Shown one piece after another: positions 1-12,399 of a DNA stretch of 64,000 nucleotides. Numbering within the stretch: position 1 is the stretch's first letter; each line of letters opens with the position of its first letter. The stretch comes from Dugong dugon (lineage: Eukaryota; Chordata; Mammalia; Sirenia; Dugongidae): assembly GCA_030035585.1 (NCBI GenBank), contig CM057469.1, positions 119,266,650 through 119,330,649 of the forward strand. The letters run 5' to 3'. The translations under genes and the position numbers were made by a program. The notes under the pieces were generated by a model. It was not told where the DNA came from. It worked only from the letters and a program-made list of their open reading frames with translations, and did no database searches.

Positions 1-3000
1 ATCAGAGATGTAATTAAAAAATTCCTAGAATCAAATGAGAATGAAAACACATCCTACCAAAACCTTTGGGACACAGCAAAGGCAGTCCTCAGAGGACAAT
101 TTGTAGCAATAGATGCACATATCAAAAAAGAAGAAAGGGACAAAATCAAAACATTAACTACAGAACTCAAACAAATAGAAAGAGAACAGCAAAAAAAGCC
201 CACAACCACCGGAAGAAAGAAATTGTAAAGGTCAGTGCAGAAACAAATGAACTAGAGAACAGAAAAACAATAGAAAGAATCAACAAAACCAAAAGTTGGT
301 TCTTTGAAAGAATCAACAAAATCGACAAACCACTGGCCAGACTGACAAAAGAAAAACAGGAGAGGACACAATAACCCAAAAAAGAAATGAAATGGGGGAC
401 ATTACAACAGACCCAACTGAAATAAAAGGGATTATAACAGAATATTATGAAAAACTATACTCCAACAAATTTGAAAATCTAGAGGAAGTGGATAAATTTC
501 TAGAAACACACGGCCTACCCAAACTACAACAAAGTGATGTTGAAAATCTGAACAGACCCATAACAGGAGAAGAGATTGAAAAGGTAAGAAAAAAACTCCC
601 AACCAAAAAAAGCCCTGGCTGAGATGTCTTCAATGGAGAATTCTACAAAACATTCACAGAAGAGCTTGTACCAGTACTGCTCAAGGTATTTCAGAGCATA
701 GAAGAGGAAGCAACAGTTCCAAATTCATTTTATGAAGCCAGCATAATGTTGAGAACAAAACCAAGCAAAGGTGTCACAGAAAACAAAATTTACAGACCAA
801 TATCTCTCATAATTATAGATGCAAAAATTCTGAACAAAATTCTAGCGAATAGACTTCAGCATCATATCAAAAAAAAAAAAAAAAACACCACGACCAAGTA
901 GGATTCATACTGGGTATGCAAGGATGGTTCAACATTAGAAAATCAATCAATGTCATCCACCACTTAAATAAAAGGAAAGAAGAGAAACACATGATCATCT
1001 CAATTGATGTAGAAAAGGCATTTGACAAAGTTCAACACCCATTCCTGAGAAAAACTCTCAATCAAATAGATATAGAAGGGAAATTTCTCAACATAATAAA
1101 GGGCATCTATGCAAAACCAATGGCCAACATCATTCTTAATGGAGAGAGGCTGAAAACATTCCCCTTGAAAACAGGAACAAGACAAGGGTGCCCTTTATCA
1201 CCACTCCTATTTAGCATTGTGCTGGAAGTTCTAGCTAGAGCAATAAGGCAAGAGAAAGAAATAAAGGGCATCCAAATTGGTAATGAAGAAGTTAAACTGT
1301 CTCTGTTTGCAGATGATATGATACTATGCATAGAAAACCCTAAAGACTCCATGAGAAATCTACTGGAACTAATAGAAAGATTCAGTAGATGAGCCGGATA
1401 CAAGATAAACATTCAAAAATAAGTTGGATTCCTATACACCGATGAGGAGAACGATGAAAAGGAAATCAGGAAAACAATAGCATTTTCAATAGCCCCTAAA
1501 AAGATAAAATACTTAGGTATAAATCTGACCAGGGATGTAAAAGACCTATACAAAGAAAACTACAAAACACTACTGCATGAAACCCAAAGGGATTTACATA
1601 AATGGAAAAACATACTATGCTCATGGATAGGGAGACTCAATATTGTGAAAATGAAATTCTACCCAAAGCAATTTACAAATACAATGCAATCCAGATCCAA
1701 ATACCAACAACATTATTCAAAGAGATGGAAAAACTAAACATTAACTTTATATGGAAAGGGAAGAAGCCCGGAATAAGTAAAGCACTACTGAAGAAGAAGA
1801 ATAAAGTTGGAGGACTCACACTACCTGACTTTAGAACCTACTATACAGCTACAGTAGTCAAAACAGCCTGGTACTGGTACAATGACAGATATATTGATCA
1901 ATGGAACAGAATTGAGAACTCAGATGTAAATCCATCCACCTACAGTCAACTGATCTTCGACAAGGGCCCAAAGTCCATCAAATGGGGAAAAGTCAGTCTT
2001 TTTAACAAATGGTGCTGGTAAAACTGGATATCCATATGCAAAAAACTGAAACAGGACCCATACCTCACGCCGTATACAAGAACTACTTCAAAATGTATCA
2101 AAGACCTGAATATAAAGCCTAAAACTATAAAGTTCATAGAAGAAAAAATAGGACCAACACTTCAGGCCTTAATATATGGCATTAACAGGATACAAACCAT
2201 AACCATCAATGCACAGACCCTGATAGATAAGCTAGATAACTGGGATCTTCTAAAAATCAAACACCTATTCTCTTCAAAAGACTTCACCAAAAGAGTAAAA
2301 AGAGAACCTACAGAATAAGAAAAAAAGTTTTGGACAGTACAAGTCAGACAAAGGTCTAATATCCATAATCTACAAGAAAATCCACCACCTCTACAACAAA
2401 CAGACAAATTATCCTATTAAAAAATGGGCAAAGGAGATGAACAGACACTTCACCAAAGAAGACATTCAAATGGCCAACAGACACATGAGGAAATGCTCAC
2501 AATCAGTAGCCATTAGAGAAATGCCAATTAAAACCACAATGAGATACCATCTCACCCCGGCATTACTGGCACGAATCAAAAACACTGGAAATGACAAATG
2601 TTGGAGGGGCTGCGTGGAGATCAGAACACTTATGCACTGCTGGTGGGAATGCAAAATGATACAACCATTTTGGAAAATGATATGGTGCTTCCTTAGAAAG
2701 CTAAAAATAGACATATCATTCGATCCAGCAATTCCACCTCTAGGAATATATCCTAGGAAAATAAGAGTCATCACTCGAATAGACATATGCACACCTATGT
2801 TCATGGCAGCATTGTTCACAATAGCAAAATGATGGAAACAACCTAGATGCCCATCAACAGATGAACGGGTAAACAAACTATGGTACATACACACAACGGA
2901 GTACTATGCAACGAGAAAGAACAACAATGAATCTGTGAAGTATCTCATAACATGGAGGAAACTGAAGGACATTATGCTGAGTGAAATAAGTCAATCATAA

Positions 3001-3033
3001 AAGAATAAATATTGTATGAGACCTCTATTGTAA
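1..3033 (+). pseudogene. L1 ORF2 fragment (post-EN region, RT, C-terminus), broken
   Basis: ORF2p is the L1 endonuclease/reverse transcriptase. The visible part starts just after the endonuclease domain. The reading frame changes repeatedly: frame 1 to a stop near 226, then pieces at about 231-374, 392-622, 916-1392, 1602-2021 and 2437-2832. The RT core is in the 916-1392 piece, with an intact FADD box at 1305-1316 (tttgcagatgat). The cysteine-containing C-terminal region (CWWECK) is in the 2437-2832 piece. An A-run at about 871-886 has expanded inside the RT region. The frame ends at a TAA at 3031. With at least five frame or stop lesions it cannot encode an active enzyme. Confidence 0.92.
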
Positions 3034-4185
3034 AAACCCATGAAAAAGTTCACACACAAAATGTAACAATCTTTGTTGGTTACCAGGGATGGGGGGGGGG
3101 GAATACTAAATAGGCAATAGATAAGTGGTATCTTGGGTGAAGAGTGAGACAGTACACAGTACAGGGGAAACTAGCACAACTTGTACAAGGGAAGGTCATG
3201 GAAGCCCCATAGACACATCCAAACTCCCTGATGGACTGACCTGCTGGTCGGAGGGCTGTGGGGACCATGGTCTCAGGGAATATCTAGCTCAATTGTCACG
3301 TCACAGCTTATAAAGACAATGCTCTACATTCTACCTTGGTGAGTAGTGTCTGTGGTCTTAAAAGCCTGTGAGCGGCCATCTAAGATACTCCACTGGTCTC
3401 ATCCCTTCAGGAGTAAGGGAAAATGAAGAGAACAGGATACAAGGAAAAGATTAGTCTTTAGGGCTAATTGTCCACAGCTACCAAGACCTCCACTGGACTG
3501 AGTCCAGTACAGCTAGATGGTGCCCAGCTACCACCACTGACTGCTCTGACCAGGATCACAATAGAGGATTCTGGACAGAGCTGGAGAAGGATGTAGAACA
3601 TAATTTTAACTCACAAAAAAAGACCAGATTTACTGACCTAAAGGAGACTGGAGAAACCCTGAGAGTATGGCCCAAGACACCCTTATAGCTCAGTGGTGAA
3701 GTGATCTACGAGGTTCACCATTCAGCTTGGGAGTGGACAGCACCATAAAACCAAATGAGACTAACGAGGTACAGTAGTCCAGTGACAAGGGCCAGAAGGC
3801 CAAAGGGGACAAGGAAGCTGGTGATAGGGAACCCAAGGTTGAGTAAGGATATTGTTGATGAGTTGTGAGATTGTTAACCATTGTCATAGGGCAACATTTG
3901 TAGTAACTGTTAAATGAGAAACTATTTTGTTCTGTAAGCCTTCATCTTAAATGAGAATAACAGCACAATTGGAAGAGCGTAATCCATGTCACTGAACTGT
4001 GCATGTAGAAATTTTTGAAATGGTGTGTCTTTGGCTATGTGTATTTTCACAAAAAATGAAAAGGTTGAGAAGTTAGAGGGTTGACATGTTGTGGGGTTGT
4101 TAACCAATGTCATAAAACAATATGTGTACTACTGTTTCATGAGAAACTATTTGTTCTATAAACCTTCATCTGAAGTACAATAAAA
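3034..4185 (+). other. L1 3' UTR with G-run and duplicated terminal module
   Basis: Non-coding 3' UTR. It includes an uninterrupted G-run at about 3091-3101, in the place where L1 3' UTRs carry a polypurine, G4-prone tract. The last about 105-bp module occurs twice, at 3854-3960 and 4080-4183. Both copies contain 'gttaacca', 'tgagaaactat' and 'ccttcatct'. The same duplication is present in the 47-55 kb L1, so it belongs to the subfamily and not to this copy alone. Confidence 0.8.
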
Positions 4186-4199
4186 AAAATAAAAATAAA

Positions 4200-4521
4200 A
4201 ATATATATATTGAAGAAGTAGATGGAACCCAGTGTCTTTCAAAGGTCATTGAGGGTGCAAAGGCTTTAGAATAAAAGACTGTCATTGTAACTATGAGGAA
4301 ACTTTGTGGGCAGATGGAAAAGAGATTTGTGTAAAGAAAATAGACAGGATAAGAAATATCCCTTGGAGGCAAAAACCAACTAAGTTTGATCTGGTTTTAA
4401 TCTCTGTGGTGCAATAAATTACTTAATATGGCCTTGTTAGCCATAGTTTTTGTGATTAGCAATGTGTCCCACAATGATTGGGTGGGACCATGCAAATAAG
4501 GTGTAAGTAACCCTAACTAAG
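4200..4521. other. No recognised feature
   Basis: AT-rich sequence between the L1 tail and the following LTR. No gene or named repeat is seen. Confidence 0.5.
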
Positions 4522-5310
4522 TGTGGTGGTTGGTGTTGTGTGTTGGCTAGGGTAGGCCATGATTCTGAGTATTGTGTGACTGTCCTCCATTTTGTGATCT
4601 GATGTAATTATCCTAATTATCCTCCATTTTATGTGTTGTAAATACTAACCTCTATATGTTAATGTGACAGGATTAATATGAAGTATATCTTGAGTCATAG
4701 CTTTGCTGGAGGGTGTGACACAATTCCCACCCTTACTCAAGTCATACCTTTCCCTAAGGTGTGGCCTACATCCAATATATATATATGTGGATGCTCTGGT
4801 GAGGTAGACAGGGGATGCATCTGGATCCTGTATCAGGCCCATCATTGTCTGACCTCCGGTTTAGGGAACTTGAGCCAGTTGCCTGCCATCTAACTTGCAG
4901 ATTCTGGGATTCACCAGCTTCTGCAGCCCCATCGGCAAGTAGCGTATTGTCTAACATGATTTTCCAGCTTCCATAGCCTTGTGGGCCTGTTGTCTGGCCT
5001 TTTGATTTGGGTTCATCAATCCCTTTGTCCACATGAGTCAGGAGAAGCCTATATCTGACCCACAGATTTGGGACTTGCAAGCCTCCACGACCATGTGAGT
5101 TATTTCCTTGATATGGTTTGTGAGTTCTGTGAGATGTTGCAATGAATTATGGAACCCAAAGATGGGAGAGGGAGTACTGAGGGCAGGAGGAGTAGTTGGT
5201 GTTAGTGATGATGAAACAGCAATTTGGAAAAATTGGACATTTGGGACATCTTTAGCCTGTGCATCATAGGAACCAGCTTTGTGCTGATCCTTATAAAATA
5301 AATTATTCAT
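4522..5310 (+). mobile_element. Solo LTR, ERV-L/MaLR-like (family A)
   Basis: Starts TGTGGTGGTTGG and matches, block by block, the LTR pieces at 13140-13582 (minus), 8986-9088 (minus) and 56031-56457 (plus). Shared blocks include 'ggccatgattctgag' near the start and 'catgtgagttatttccttgat' near 5092-5112. An AATAAA-type signal lies at about 5294. No internal retroviral sequence adjoins it, so it is best read as a solo LTR. The 3' boundary is approximate and no target duplication was found. Confidence 0.65.
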
Positions 5311-6220
5311 TTAATCTCTATGTTAGGTCATGTTTAATACCAAGTATTTGGAAGCCAATCTAGTGAGGAAAAATCCTGTGTGTATCGGTTCATTTTTTTT
5401 TTTTTTTTAATCTGTTAGACTGTGTACAATGTAGACAGAGTCCTCAAAATTCAAGAAAACTTGAAACAGGAAATTTTTTTTTCCCCTGATTCCTATCCAG
5501 AAAAGCAAGTGTCCCGGTCCCTGTGGACCTACATTACTCCTAGTGTACTATTAATTATTCAGAACTTGTATTCTATTCAGACTCAGCTTATTAACTCCTT
5601 GAAGGCAAGGAAAGGGTTAAAGATTAATCCTTACTTTACAAGTGAAGATGCTAAGGTGCAAGAGTTTTTCATAATATTTGATTGAAAAATAATTCCTATT
5701 CTGCATTGTGTTCATCCAGATAACATGACTATACTACTTAACATATTTTGACGCTGAAGAAACAGAAGTCCAGTGGACAAGAATCATACTCATGGTAGGG
5801 ATTTAGGTCTAAATGTCGTCTTAAGGAGTAGCTATACCTAAATTCTCAGAGATGCAGATACTGAGGATTCAAAACTTCATATGAATTGACCCTAGTAACA
5901 GAGTTTGTTCATGATACAGTCAGGACTTGAACTCAAGTCTGCTGATCTCTTTTGTCTTCTCCCTTAGAAATAATAAAGTCACCCTTTAACATGACAAAGC
6001 TGACATTATTCTAAGCAGATTGGTGTGAGGGATACCAAAAGACCCTTCAGTTATTGAAATGGAATAAAATAAATGATAAAAATATAAAATAAAATTTCTT
6101 AATCTGTCATCTGCTTGGTTTTTTGGTTTAAAAAATTTGAAGAACTATTTCAATAAGTGCCCCTTCAGATGAAAAAAAAATCTATAAAAGGAACATATTA
6201 GTATATTGATCAGACCCAGC
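5311..6220. other. No gene; possible MIR trace
   Basis: No coding sequence. The stretch 'caggacttgaactcaagtct' at about 5920-5940 resembles the MIR core, but too little remains for a firm call. T-runs occur at about 5393-5408 and A-rich DNA at 6058-6100. The ORF at 5422-5685 has no recognisable domain. Confidence 0.4.
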
Positions 6221-6270
6221 TCCATTGCCGTTGAGTCAGTTCAGACTCATAGCGACACTATATTAGGATA
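6221..6270 (-). mobile_element. AfroSINE/RTE tail fragment
   Basis: Short antisense 3'-tail piece with 'ccattgccgttgagtcag' and 'gactcatagcgac'. Too short to tell SINE from RTE. Confidence 0.55.
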
Positions 6271-6330
6271 CATTAATCAGATCTCATTCCAAAGAGGACT
6301 AAAGAGATGAGGTTAAGCAGAGAGATGTTT

Positions 6331-6787
6331 TTTCTTTATTTAATTGTTGTAGTTTAAATGAAAGTTTACATTTCAAGTTAGTCTCTTATAAAAAAAATGT
6401 ATACATACATTGTTATGTGACCCTAATTTCTCTCCCTATACTGTGACAACACACTCCTCCTTCCCAGCCCTGATTTCCTGTGTCCATTCAACCAGCTTTT
6501 TACCCTCTCTGCCTTCTCATCTCACCTCCAGACAGAAGCTGCCCATTTAGTCTCATGTATCTACTTGAGCTAAGAAGCACACTCTTCACAAGTATTATTT
6601 TATGTCCCATAGTCCAGTCCAATCTTTGAAGAGTTGGCCTCAGGAATTGTTTTAGTTCTGGGTTGACAGAGTCCAGGGGCCATGCTTTCTGGGGTTCCTC
6701 CAGTCTCAGTCAGACCATTAAGTCTGGTCTTTTTACTAGAATTTGAGTTCTGCAACCCACCTTTCTCCTGCTCCATCAGGGACTCTC
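6331..6787 (-). mobile_element. 5'-truncated L1 (3' UTR only), antisense
   Basis: A 457-bp L1 3' UTR fragment inserted in minus orientation, with its A-tail visible as T-rich sequence at 6331. It is flanked by a perfect 16-bp target site duplication, aagcagagagatgttt, at 6315-6330 and 6788-6803. The block around 'gaccattaagtctggtcttt' is the reverse complement of a block also found in the 3' UTRs of the 1-4 kb and 33-36 kb L1s. It was produced by target-primed reverse transcription that stopped early. Confidence 0.88.
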
Positions 6788-6803
6788 AAGCAGAGAGATG
6801 TTT

Positions 6804-7071
6804 GATGGAGGAGTTGTGTCAAGAAAAGATCCAGGGTACAAGGCATTAGTGATTAAAAACAAACAAACAAAACAAAACAAGCACTTCACTCGTTGCAAAG
6901 ACTGTGACAATTTTACTACCCACATGGTTATAGATCTATTTTCTGATGCATCTGAACACTGATATTGTTTATTGTACATATTCATATACCTTGAATGCCT
7001 TGTATTTTAAAAAGTATTGCATGGATCTTCATATGCTGGACTGTACAGAGAGAGATCATAAGGTGGGGAGA
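6804..7071. other. No recognised feature
   Basis: Contains a short CAAAA/CAAA-rich run at about 6859-6880. No gene seen. Confidence 0.5.
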
Positions 7072-7271
7072 TGTGGTAGCCAGCCTGTAAGAAGACCCTC
7101 TGTAATCCTCATTTCCTGGTTTTCATAATATTGTGTAGTTCTCTCCCACCTTGTACCAGGGTTGGTCTGTGTGACTAATAGCATAAGACAGAAGTGATGG
7201 CATGTCACTTCTGAGATTATGTTATAAAAGACAATGGTTTTATCTTTCATTTCTCCTTCTTTCTCTCTGTT

Positions 7272-7310
<39 letters not shown>

Positions 7311-7656
7311 GATACACACACATACCATTCACTCTCAGGAAGACAGCTGCCATATCCTGTGAGCACTCAAACAACTCTCTGGAGAGGGACTGAAACTACT
7401 AGCCAACAGTGAATGAGAAACCGAGGACTGCCATGTCAGTGTGTCATCTTTGAAGCACATGCTACCTCAGTGAAGGCTTCAGAGATGTTACAGCTCTGGC
7501 CAATCTCTTGAATGCAAACTCATGAAGAAGCCTTCATCCAGAACCTCCCAGATCCTGGATTCCTGACCCAGAGAAATTGATATTTAATCAATTTTGTTGA
7601 TTTAAGCCATTGTGTTTTGGGGCTGATTTGTTATACAACAATAGATAATTACTCCA
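7072..7656 (+). mobile_element. MLT1-like (MaLR) solo LTR
   Basis: Starts TGTGGTAGCC and ends near 'aatagataattactcca'. The 3' end, with 'ttgttgatttaagccattgtgttttggggc', has the layout of MLT1/MST LTR ends. The middle carries 'gaagtgatggcatgtcactt', typical of the same group. A CT/CA microsatellite has expanded inside it. No protein-coding internal region is present. The exact subfamily is not determined. Confidence 0.65.
7261..7321 (+). repeat. (TC)n(CA)n microsatellite
   Basis: Pure CT repeats run into pure CA repeats within the MLT1-like LTR. Confidence 0.9.
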
Positions 7657-8069
7657 GAGGAATAGTGAATTTGAGGAATTTTAAAATCACTCTTTACATA
7701 AATAAGCAAGCAGCAAAGACTGCTGGTGGGCAACAAAATCTGTTCTATCCTTAATCTACGGCAACAGAATCATAGCTGGAAACAAGACTTCCCAGGAAAA
7801 GACAGTATTTCTTGATCTTTCTTGCATATTGATTTGGGTATTTAACTAAATGTGGGTCAATGAGATTCACGCAGACTTACTCTTTGTAACATCTCATTCA
7901 TCATCAATTTAAAAGTTGTGAATGTGGCCTGGTCCAGTACTCTCTTTCCTTTCTCATGAAATGCAACACCTTAAAGAATAGCAGAATTTCAAAATGGATG
8001 GAAACTGGATGCCTGGATAATAAAAAACAGAACCAGTCTTGGGATTATTGATGACAAAGAAATAAACTA
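7657..8069. other. No recognised feature
   Basis: No gene or confident repeat seen. Confidence 0.5.
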
Positions 8070-8276
8070 CGGCTCCTGGGTGGCATAAATGGTTAAGCAC
8101 TTTATTACTAGCTGACAGACTGATGGTTCAAACCCACCCAGAAGTCCCTTGGGATACTGGTCTGGCATTCTTCTTCCAGAAGATTACAGCCTTGAAAACT
8201 CGATGGAGTAGTTCTACTCTGCACATATGGGATTTCTGTGAGTCTGAAGCGACTTGAAGGCAACCAACAACAACAA
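8070..8276 (+). mobile_element. AfroSINE, near full length
   Basis: Begins at 'ggctcctgggtggc', has a B-box-like 'gatggttcaaaccc', and ends with an (AAC)n tail. It carries a middle segment ('cttgggatactggtctggc') absent from the shorter copies, so it is a long-variant SINE. Confidence 0.9.
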
Positions 8277-8907
8277 ATGTTCTAACTTACTGTGTTGTTA
8301 GGTTTATTTATTTATGGAATTTTAGTCTTAATAAAGGTATTGGAAATCTAGAAAATGGAAGAATCAGTATTATCTGTGAGTATAAAAGTGACAAGGAGAG
8401 AAAATAGACGTAATGCAATAACAGTGAAAAGAGGCATAAGAAAATCAGCTAAAGTTGTCTACTGGGAAATGTTGAATGATAATTCAGAGCACATGCACCA
8501 AGATAGTTACTTGTGACTTCCATACAAGGACACACCTTGTCTTAGGAGTTTATTTATAAAAATGAGTATTGACTGTTTGTTGCCACCAAGTGCAACGTAA
8601 GATTCTCGAGTGGTCTCTTTCTAGATCCACCTCATATGACTTGGGAAATTCCAATTTCTCTTAAAGCTTCTGTGCTTTTCTCTCTTTTCACCAACACTTT
8701 TCACCTAATCTTACACATCCAAAATTTCATTTCTTGTTTTTATTTAGCTCCCTGTTGAGTATTGAGGCTAGATAGTGTCGTGGCTGGATTGTGTAGGTTG
8801 GCATAGAATAAAACCGTACAGTCGGTTTTTATCCTTGTGAACCACTTTTATTTTAGTTTCTTTGGTAGCCTGTATAAGGATATGGGGATGGGTAAATATC
8901 ACAGGCT
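8277..8907. other. No recognised feature
   Basis: No coding sequence or named repeat could be supported. Confidence 0.45.
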
Positions 8908-8981
8908 ACGGAACCCTATGGGGCTGACTACTCTGCATTGAAATAGACTCAATGGAACCTAAGAACAACAACAACAACAAG
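8908..8981 (+). mobile_element. AfroSINE 3' fragment
   Basis: Keeps only the 'accctatggggc' to tail part and ends in (AAC)n. It abuts the truncated ERV-L LTR and may mark how that LTR lost its 3' part. Confidence 0.7.
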
Positions 8982-8985
8982 AGTG

Positions 8986-9088
8986 TTTTGGTCATCTTCA
9001 AATTACATAGTTGCTAAACTACATCATCATTGCCAAACCACTGAGAATCGCGGACCAGCCAAGTTGACATGCAACCTTAATCATCACA
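8986..9088 (-). mobile_element. ERV-L-like 3' LTR, truncated (family A)
   Basis: On the minus strand the LTR begins at 9088 with TGTGATGATTAAGG, the same start as the LTR copies at 4522, 13582 and 56031. Only the first about 100 bp remain. It directly follows a polypurine tract and the provirus internal region, so it is the 3' LTR of that provirus. Confidence 0.7.
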
Positions 9089-9101
9089 GTTTGCCCCTTG
9101 T
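9089..9101 (-). promoter_or_regulatory. Polypurine tract of the ERV-L-like provirus
   Basis: Reading the minus strand, 'acaaggggcaaac' sits immediately before the LTR start. A purine-rich tract at this place primes plus-strand DNA synthesis in retroviruses. Its position supports the LTR boundary. Confidence 0.6.
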
Positions 9102-9359
9102 CAACTTGGCACCCATATGCATCTCACTAAATCATACAAAATCTCTAAAAAAAAGGCAATTACAAAGTCATACGTGTGCCTAACATGACACAACTAACAC
9201 GTATAATGGAAAACACATTAGCCCTGTTTATAGTTTATATTTTATAAGTAAACAAAAACACTTGATGCACACATACAAGGAAAATATAATCATAACAATT
9301 GCAGTCCCCCTTTCTGCAACTGGTCACATGGTCATAGATAGTATTTAGAACTACCTTCT

Positions 9360-10500
9360 TTGACCACTCATTCTGCATTCCCTTTGCCCTCAGGAAGCAC
9401 CTCAGCTAGTCATGATTCTTTGCCTGGTGAGGTGACCCAAAACTTCATTCCTGAAGGGTCTGGGCCATTAGTAATCATGTCAGAATTGGGTCATCATGCT
9501 GTTCCATTGACTTTAATCATAGGACATGGTAGTACTAATAGATGTCATAAGGGATTTCCTGTATTCCAGACATACTCTTCTTTACCTCTATTATGTAATA
9601 TCAATGCAATTTTATTCTTGGTAATCAGGATCTGTTGATCCAGAGGCATGAGGAGCCCCAAGTGCTCAGGTAGCATTCTTGACTTCCAGTTCAGTTGAAT
9701 CAGTGTTGTGTCTCTTAGTGGGAAAGTTTATCCCTTTGAAACTAAGACCTCTATACCTGCAGAGCATAGGGTTGCAGGGACAAGCAGCAAAAATTTTGTG
9801 AGTGGGTTACTAGGGGTGATAGTGAGTGGTGCCACTCCCATTTCCATCCCTTGATTCCTGGAGCCATGAATCCTGACTGTGGTAGAAACAGCACCATATA
9901 GTAGATGCTGATTTAGAGCATAAACAGCCTCCTAGAGAATGTTGCCCCAACCCTGCATTTGCTATGAAGTGAGTTCTTTGATCTGAGGTGATGCTGTGTG
10001 GGATACTATGATGGTGGATAAGGCATTCTGTAAGTTCATGGATGGTAGTGTTGGCAGAAGCACTGCATACAAGGAAGGAAAATCTGTATCCAGAATAAGT
10101 GTCTATTCCAGTAAGAACAAAATGCTGCCCTTTTCATGATGGAAGTGGTCCAATTAATCAACCTGCCAACAGGTTGTTAGTAGACCACCTCATGGAATGG
10201 TGACATATCAGGTACTCAATGTTGGTCTCTGCTGCTGTCATGTTGGGCACTCAGCAGTGGCTGTAGCCAAGCTGGCCTTGGCGAGCGGAAGTCCATGTGG
10301 CTGAACCCATGCATAACCTCCATCCCTGGCAGCATGGCCACTTTGTTCATGATTCCAGTGGACAATGATGGGAGTGGCTGGGGAAAGAGGATTACTGGTT
10401 TCCACAGAACTCGTCACTGTATCTACTTGATTGTAAAAATCCTCCTCTGCCAAGGTCACCCTTTGGCAAGCATTCACATGAGATACAAATATCTTCATTT
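9360..10500 (-). pseudogene. ERV-L pol: integrase and dUTPase-like part, broken
   Basis: The minus-strand frame at 10238-10498 holds the end of RNase H and the start of integrase, with HWNHEQSGH and a following ECP as the HHCC zinc-binding part. The first catalytic Asp (GIDTYSG) is at about 10101-10103 and the second (SDQ) at about 9981-9983. After it the sequence jumps to a more C-terminal region, so the stretch that should carry the catalytic Glu is missing. Near 9600 a GKEEYVWN-like block suggests the dUTPase that ERV-L elements carry after integrase. Several stops are present. The dUTPase call is the weaker one. Confidence 0.65.
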
Positions 10501-12150
10501 CTTTGGCCCATTGAGAGAGGCCTGTCTACCTACCTTTTCCCCATACCTCCTTGTCATCAATTTTCCAATCATGTTCCATTTAAGTCCCTGACCATCCAGC
10601 TAAACCACTGGCCACAGCTCATGAATCAGTCAGTATACAATCATATATCTGGCCTTTATTACTTCCAAGCAAAGTGAACAACCATGTGCACTGCTAGAAG
10701 CTCTGCCCATTGGGAGGATCTCCCTTCACCACTGTCCTTCAGGGAGTTTCCAGCAACAGACTGTAGTGCCACCGTTGTCCACTTTCAAGTGGTGTCTGAG
10801 TTTCTCACAGAACCATCTGTAAACTAGGCAAGAGTTTTCTCTTCCTCAGTCAACTGATCATAGGAAACTGCCCCATGAGGCCATAAGAGCAGACTGGGAG
10901 GGGGCAGAAAATGTGACAGGAGTGGAGACCATTGGCCTTTGGGCATTTTCCTCAAGCAGCTTACTTGTGCCTTCAGGTCCTGATCAGTCTTGTGTATACA
11001 CCTTCCATTTAATGATGAAGTTCTATTGTGCATGTCCTACTTTATGGCTCTGTTGGTCAGACAACACCAAGTTCATGATAAACAGCACAGGCCACATGAT
11101 GCTTGATGTCCCATGGTTAAGCATTCAGCCTCTACTAAGGCCCAGTAACAAGCTAAAAGCTGTTTCTCAAAAGAAGAGTTGTTATCTGCAGAGGATGGCA
11201 GGACTTTACTCCAAAATCCTAAGGGTCTGCATCGTGATTCACCAGTGGGGTCTGGCAAAGGCCCCAAATAGTGTCTTTATCTGCTACTGACAGTTCAAGC
11301 ACTGTTGGATCAGGTGGAACATATGGTCCAAGTGGTAGAGAGGCTTACACGGCAGCTTGAACCTGTTGCAGAGCCTTCTTTTGTTCTGGAGCCCACTCAA
11401 AACTAGAGTCTTGTTGAGTCACTTGTTAAATAGGTTAGAGTAGCACATCAAAATGAGAAATATACTGCCTCCAAAATCCAAAGATGCCCACTAGGTGTGT
11501 GCCTCCTTTTCAGCTGTGGGAGGGGCCAGATCCAATAACTTGTCCATCACTTCAGAAGAAATATGTTGACATGCCCCACACCACTGATCCCCTAGAAATT
11601 TCACTGAGGTGGAAGGAACCTGAATTTTTGTCAGATTAATTTCTCATGCTCTAGCACACAAATATTTTACCAATAAATCCAGAGTCATTGACACTTCTTC
11701 CTTACTATAGCCAATCAACATAATGTCATCAATTTAATGGACCAGTGTGACCTCTTGTGGAAGGGAAAGGCGATCAAGTTCCCTGCAGACTAAATTATGA
11801 CATTGGGCTGGAGAGTAGAAAAAACTCTGAGGTAGGAAAATAAAGGTGTATTGCTAGCCTTATCAGCTGAAGGCAAACTACTTCCGGTGGTCCTTTGAAA
11901 TAGTTATGGAGAAAAAAGCATTAGCCAGATCAATAGCTGCATACCAGGAGATGTATTAATTTGCTAAAGCAATGAAACCACATTGGAACAGAAGCTGCAA
12001 CTGGGCTCCCCACCTGGTTAAATTTTTATAATCCGCTGCCATTCTCCAAGATCTACCTTTTTTTTTTTTTTTTTTTTTTTTTTGCACAGACCAAATGTGC
12101 AAGTTGGATAGGGATATGGTGGGAATCACCACCTCTGCTTTTTGCAAGTC
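10501..12150 (-). pseudogene. ERV-L pol: reverse transcriptase and RNase H, broken
   Basis: The RT/connection part is at 11073-11267 (PLGFWSKVLPSSADN, FEKQLLACYWAL) and the RNase H start is near 10830-10870 (YDQLTEEEKT). The RT catalytic box lies at about 11725-11735, where the minus strand reads VH*IDDIMLIG. The Tyr of YIDD is a TAA stop. The RT N-terminal part at 11956-12147 contains a run of Lys codons from an expanded A-run (T-run on plus, 12058-12083). Inactive. Confidence 0.8.
12058..12083 (+). repeat. (T)26 homopolymer
   Basis: Uninterrupted T-run, read as poly-A/Lys codons in the antisense RT relic. Confidence 0.95.
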
Positions 12151-12399
12151 CTTGATGTGGCAGTAATCTCTACAATTCCTCCAGAAATGTGGTATTGCTT
12201 TTCGTTTACTATTTTCCTAGGTGGAACAGTTCTAATGGCTTCCACTTGGCTTTTTCTACCATAATAGCCATTAATCCATTTATCAGGGATCCAATATGGA
12301 GATTCTGCCAGTTACTGAGTATATCTATTCCAACTGTATGTTCTGGAACTGAGGAAATCACTAGAGGATGTGTTTGGGGACCCCTGGGCCCACTGTGAA

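Larger units (their letters stand above)
1..4185 (+). mobile_element. L1 LINE, 3' half
   Basis: This is the 3' part of an L1 retrotransposon whose 5' end lies before the window. Position 1 aligns with about 50864 in the full-length L1 further along, and the two copies run in parallel to their A-rich tails. It contains the ORF2 end (1-3033), a 3' UTR of about 1.15 kb and an A-rich tail at about 4183-4200. ORF2 is broken many times, so this copy is dead. It is clearly the same subfamily as the 47-55 kb copy. Confidence 0.95.
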
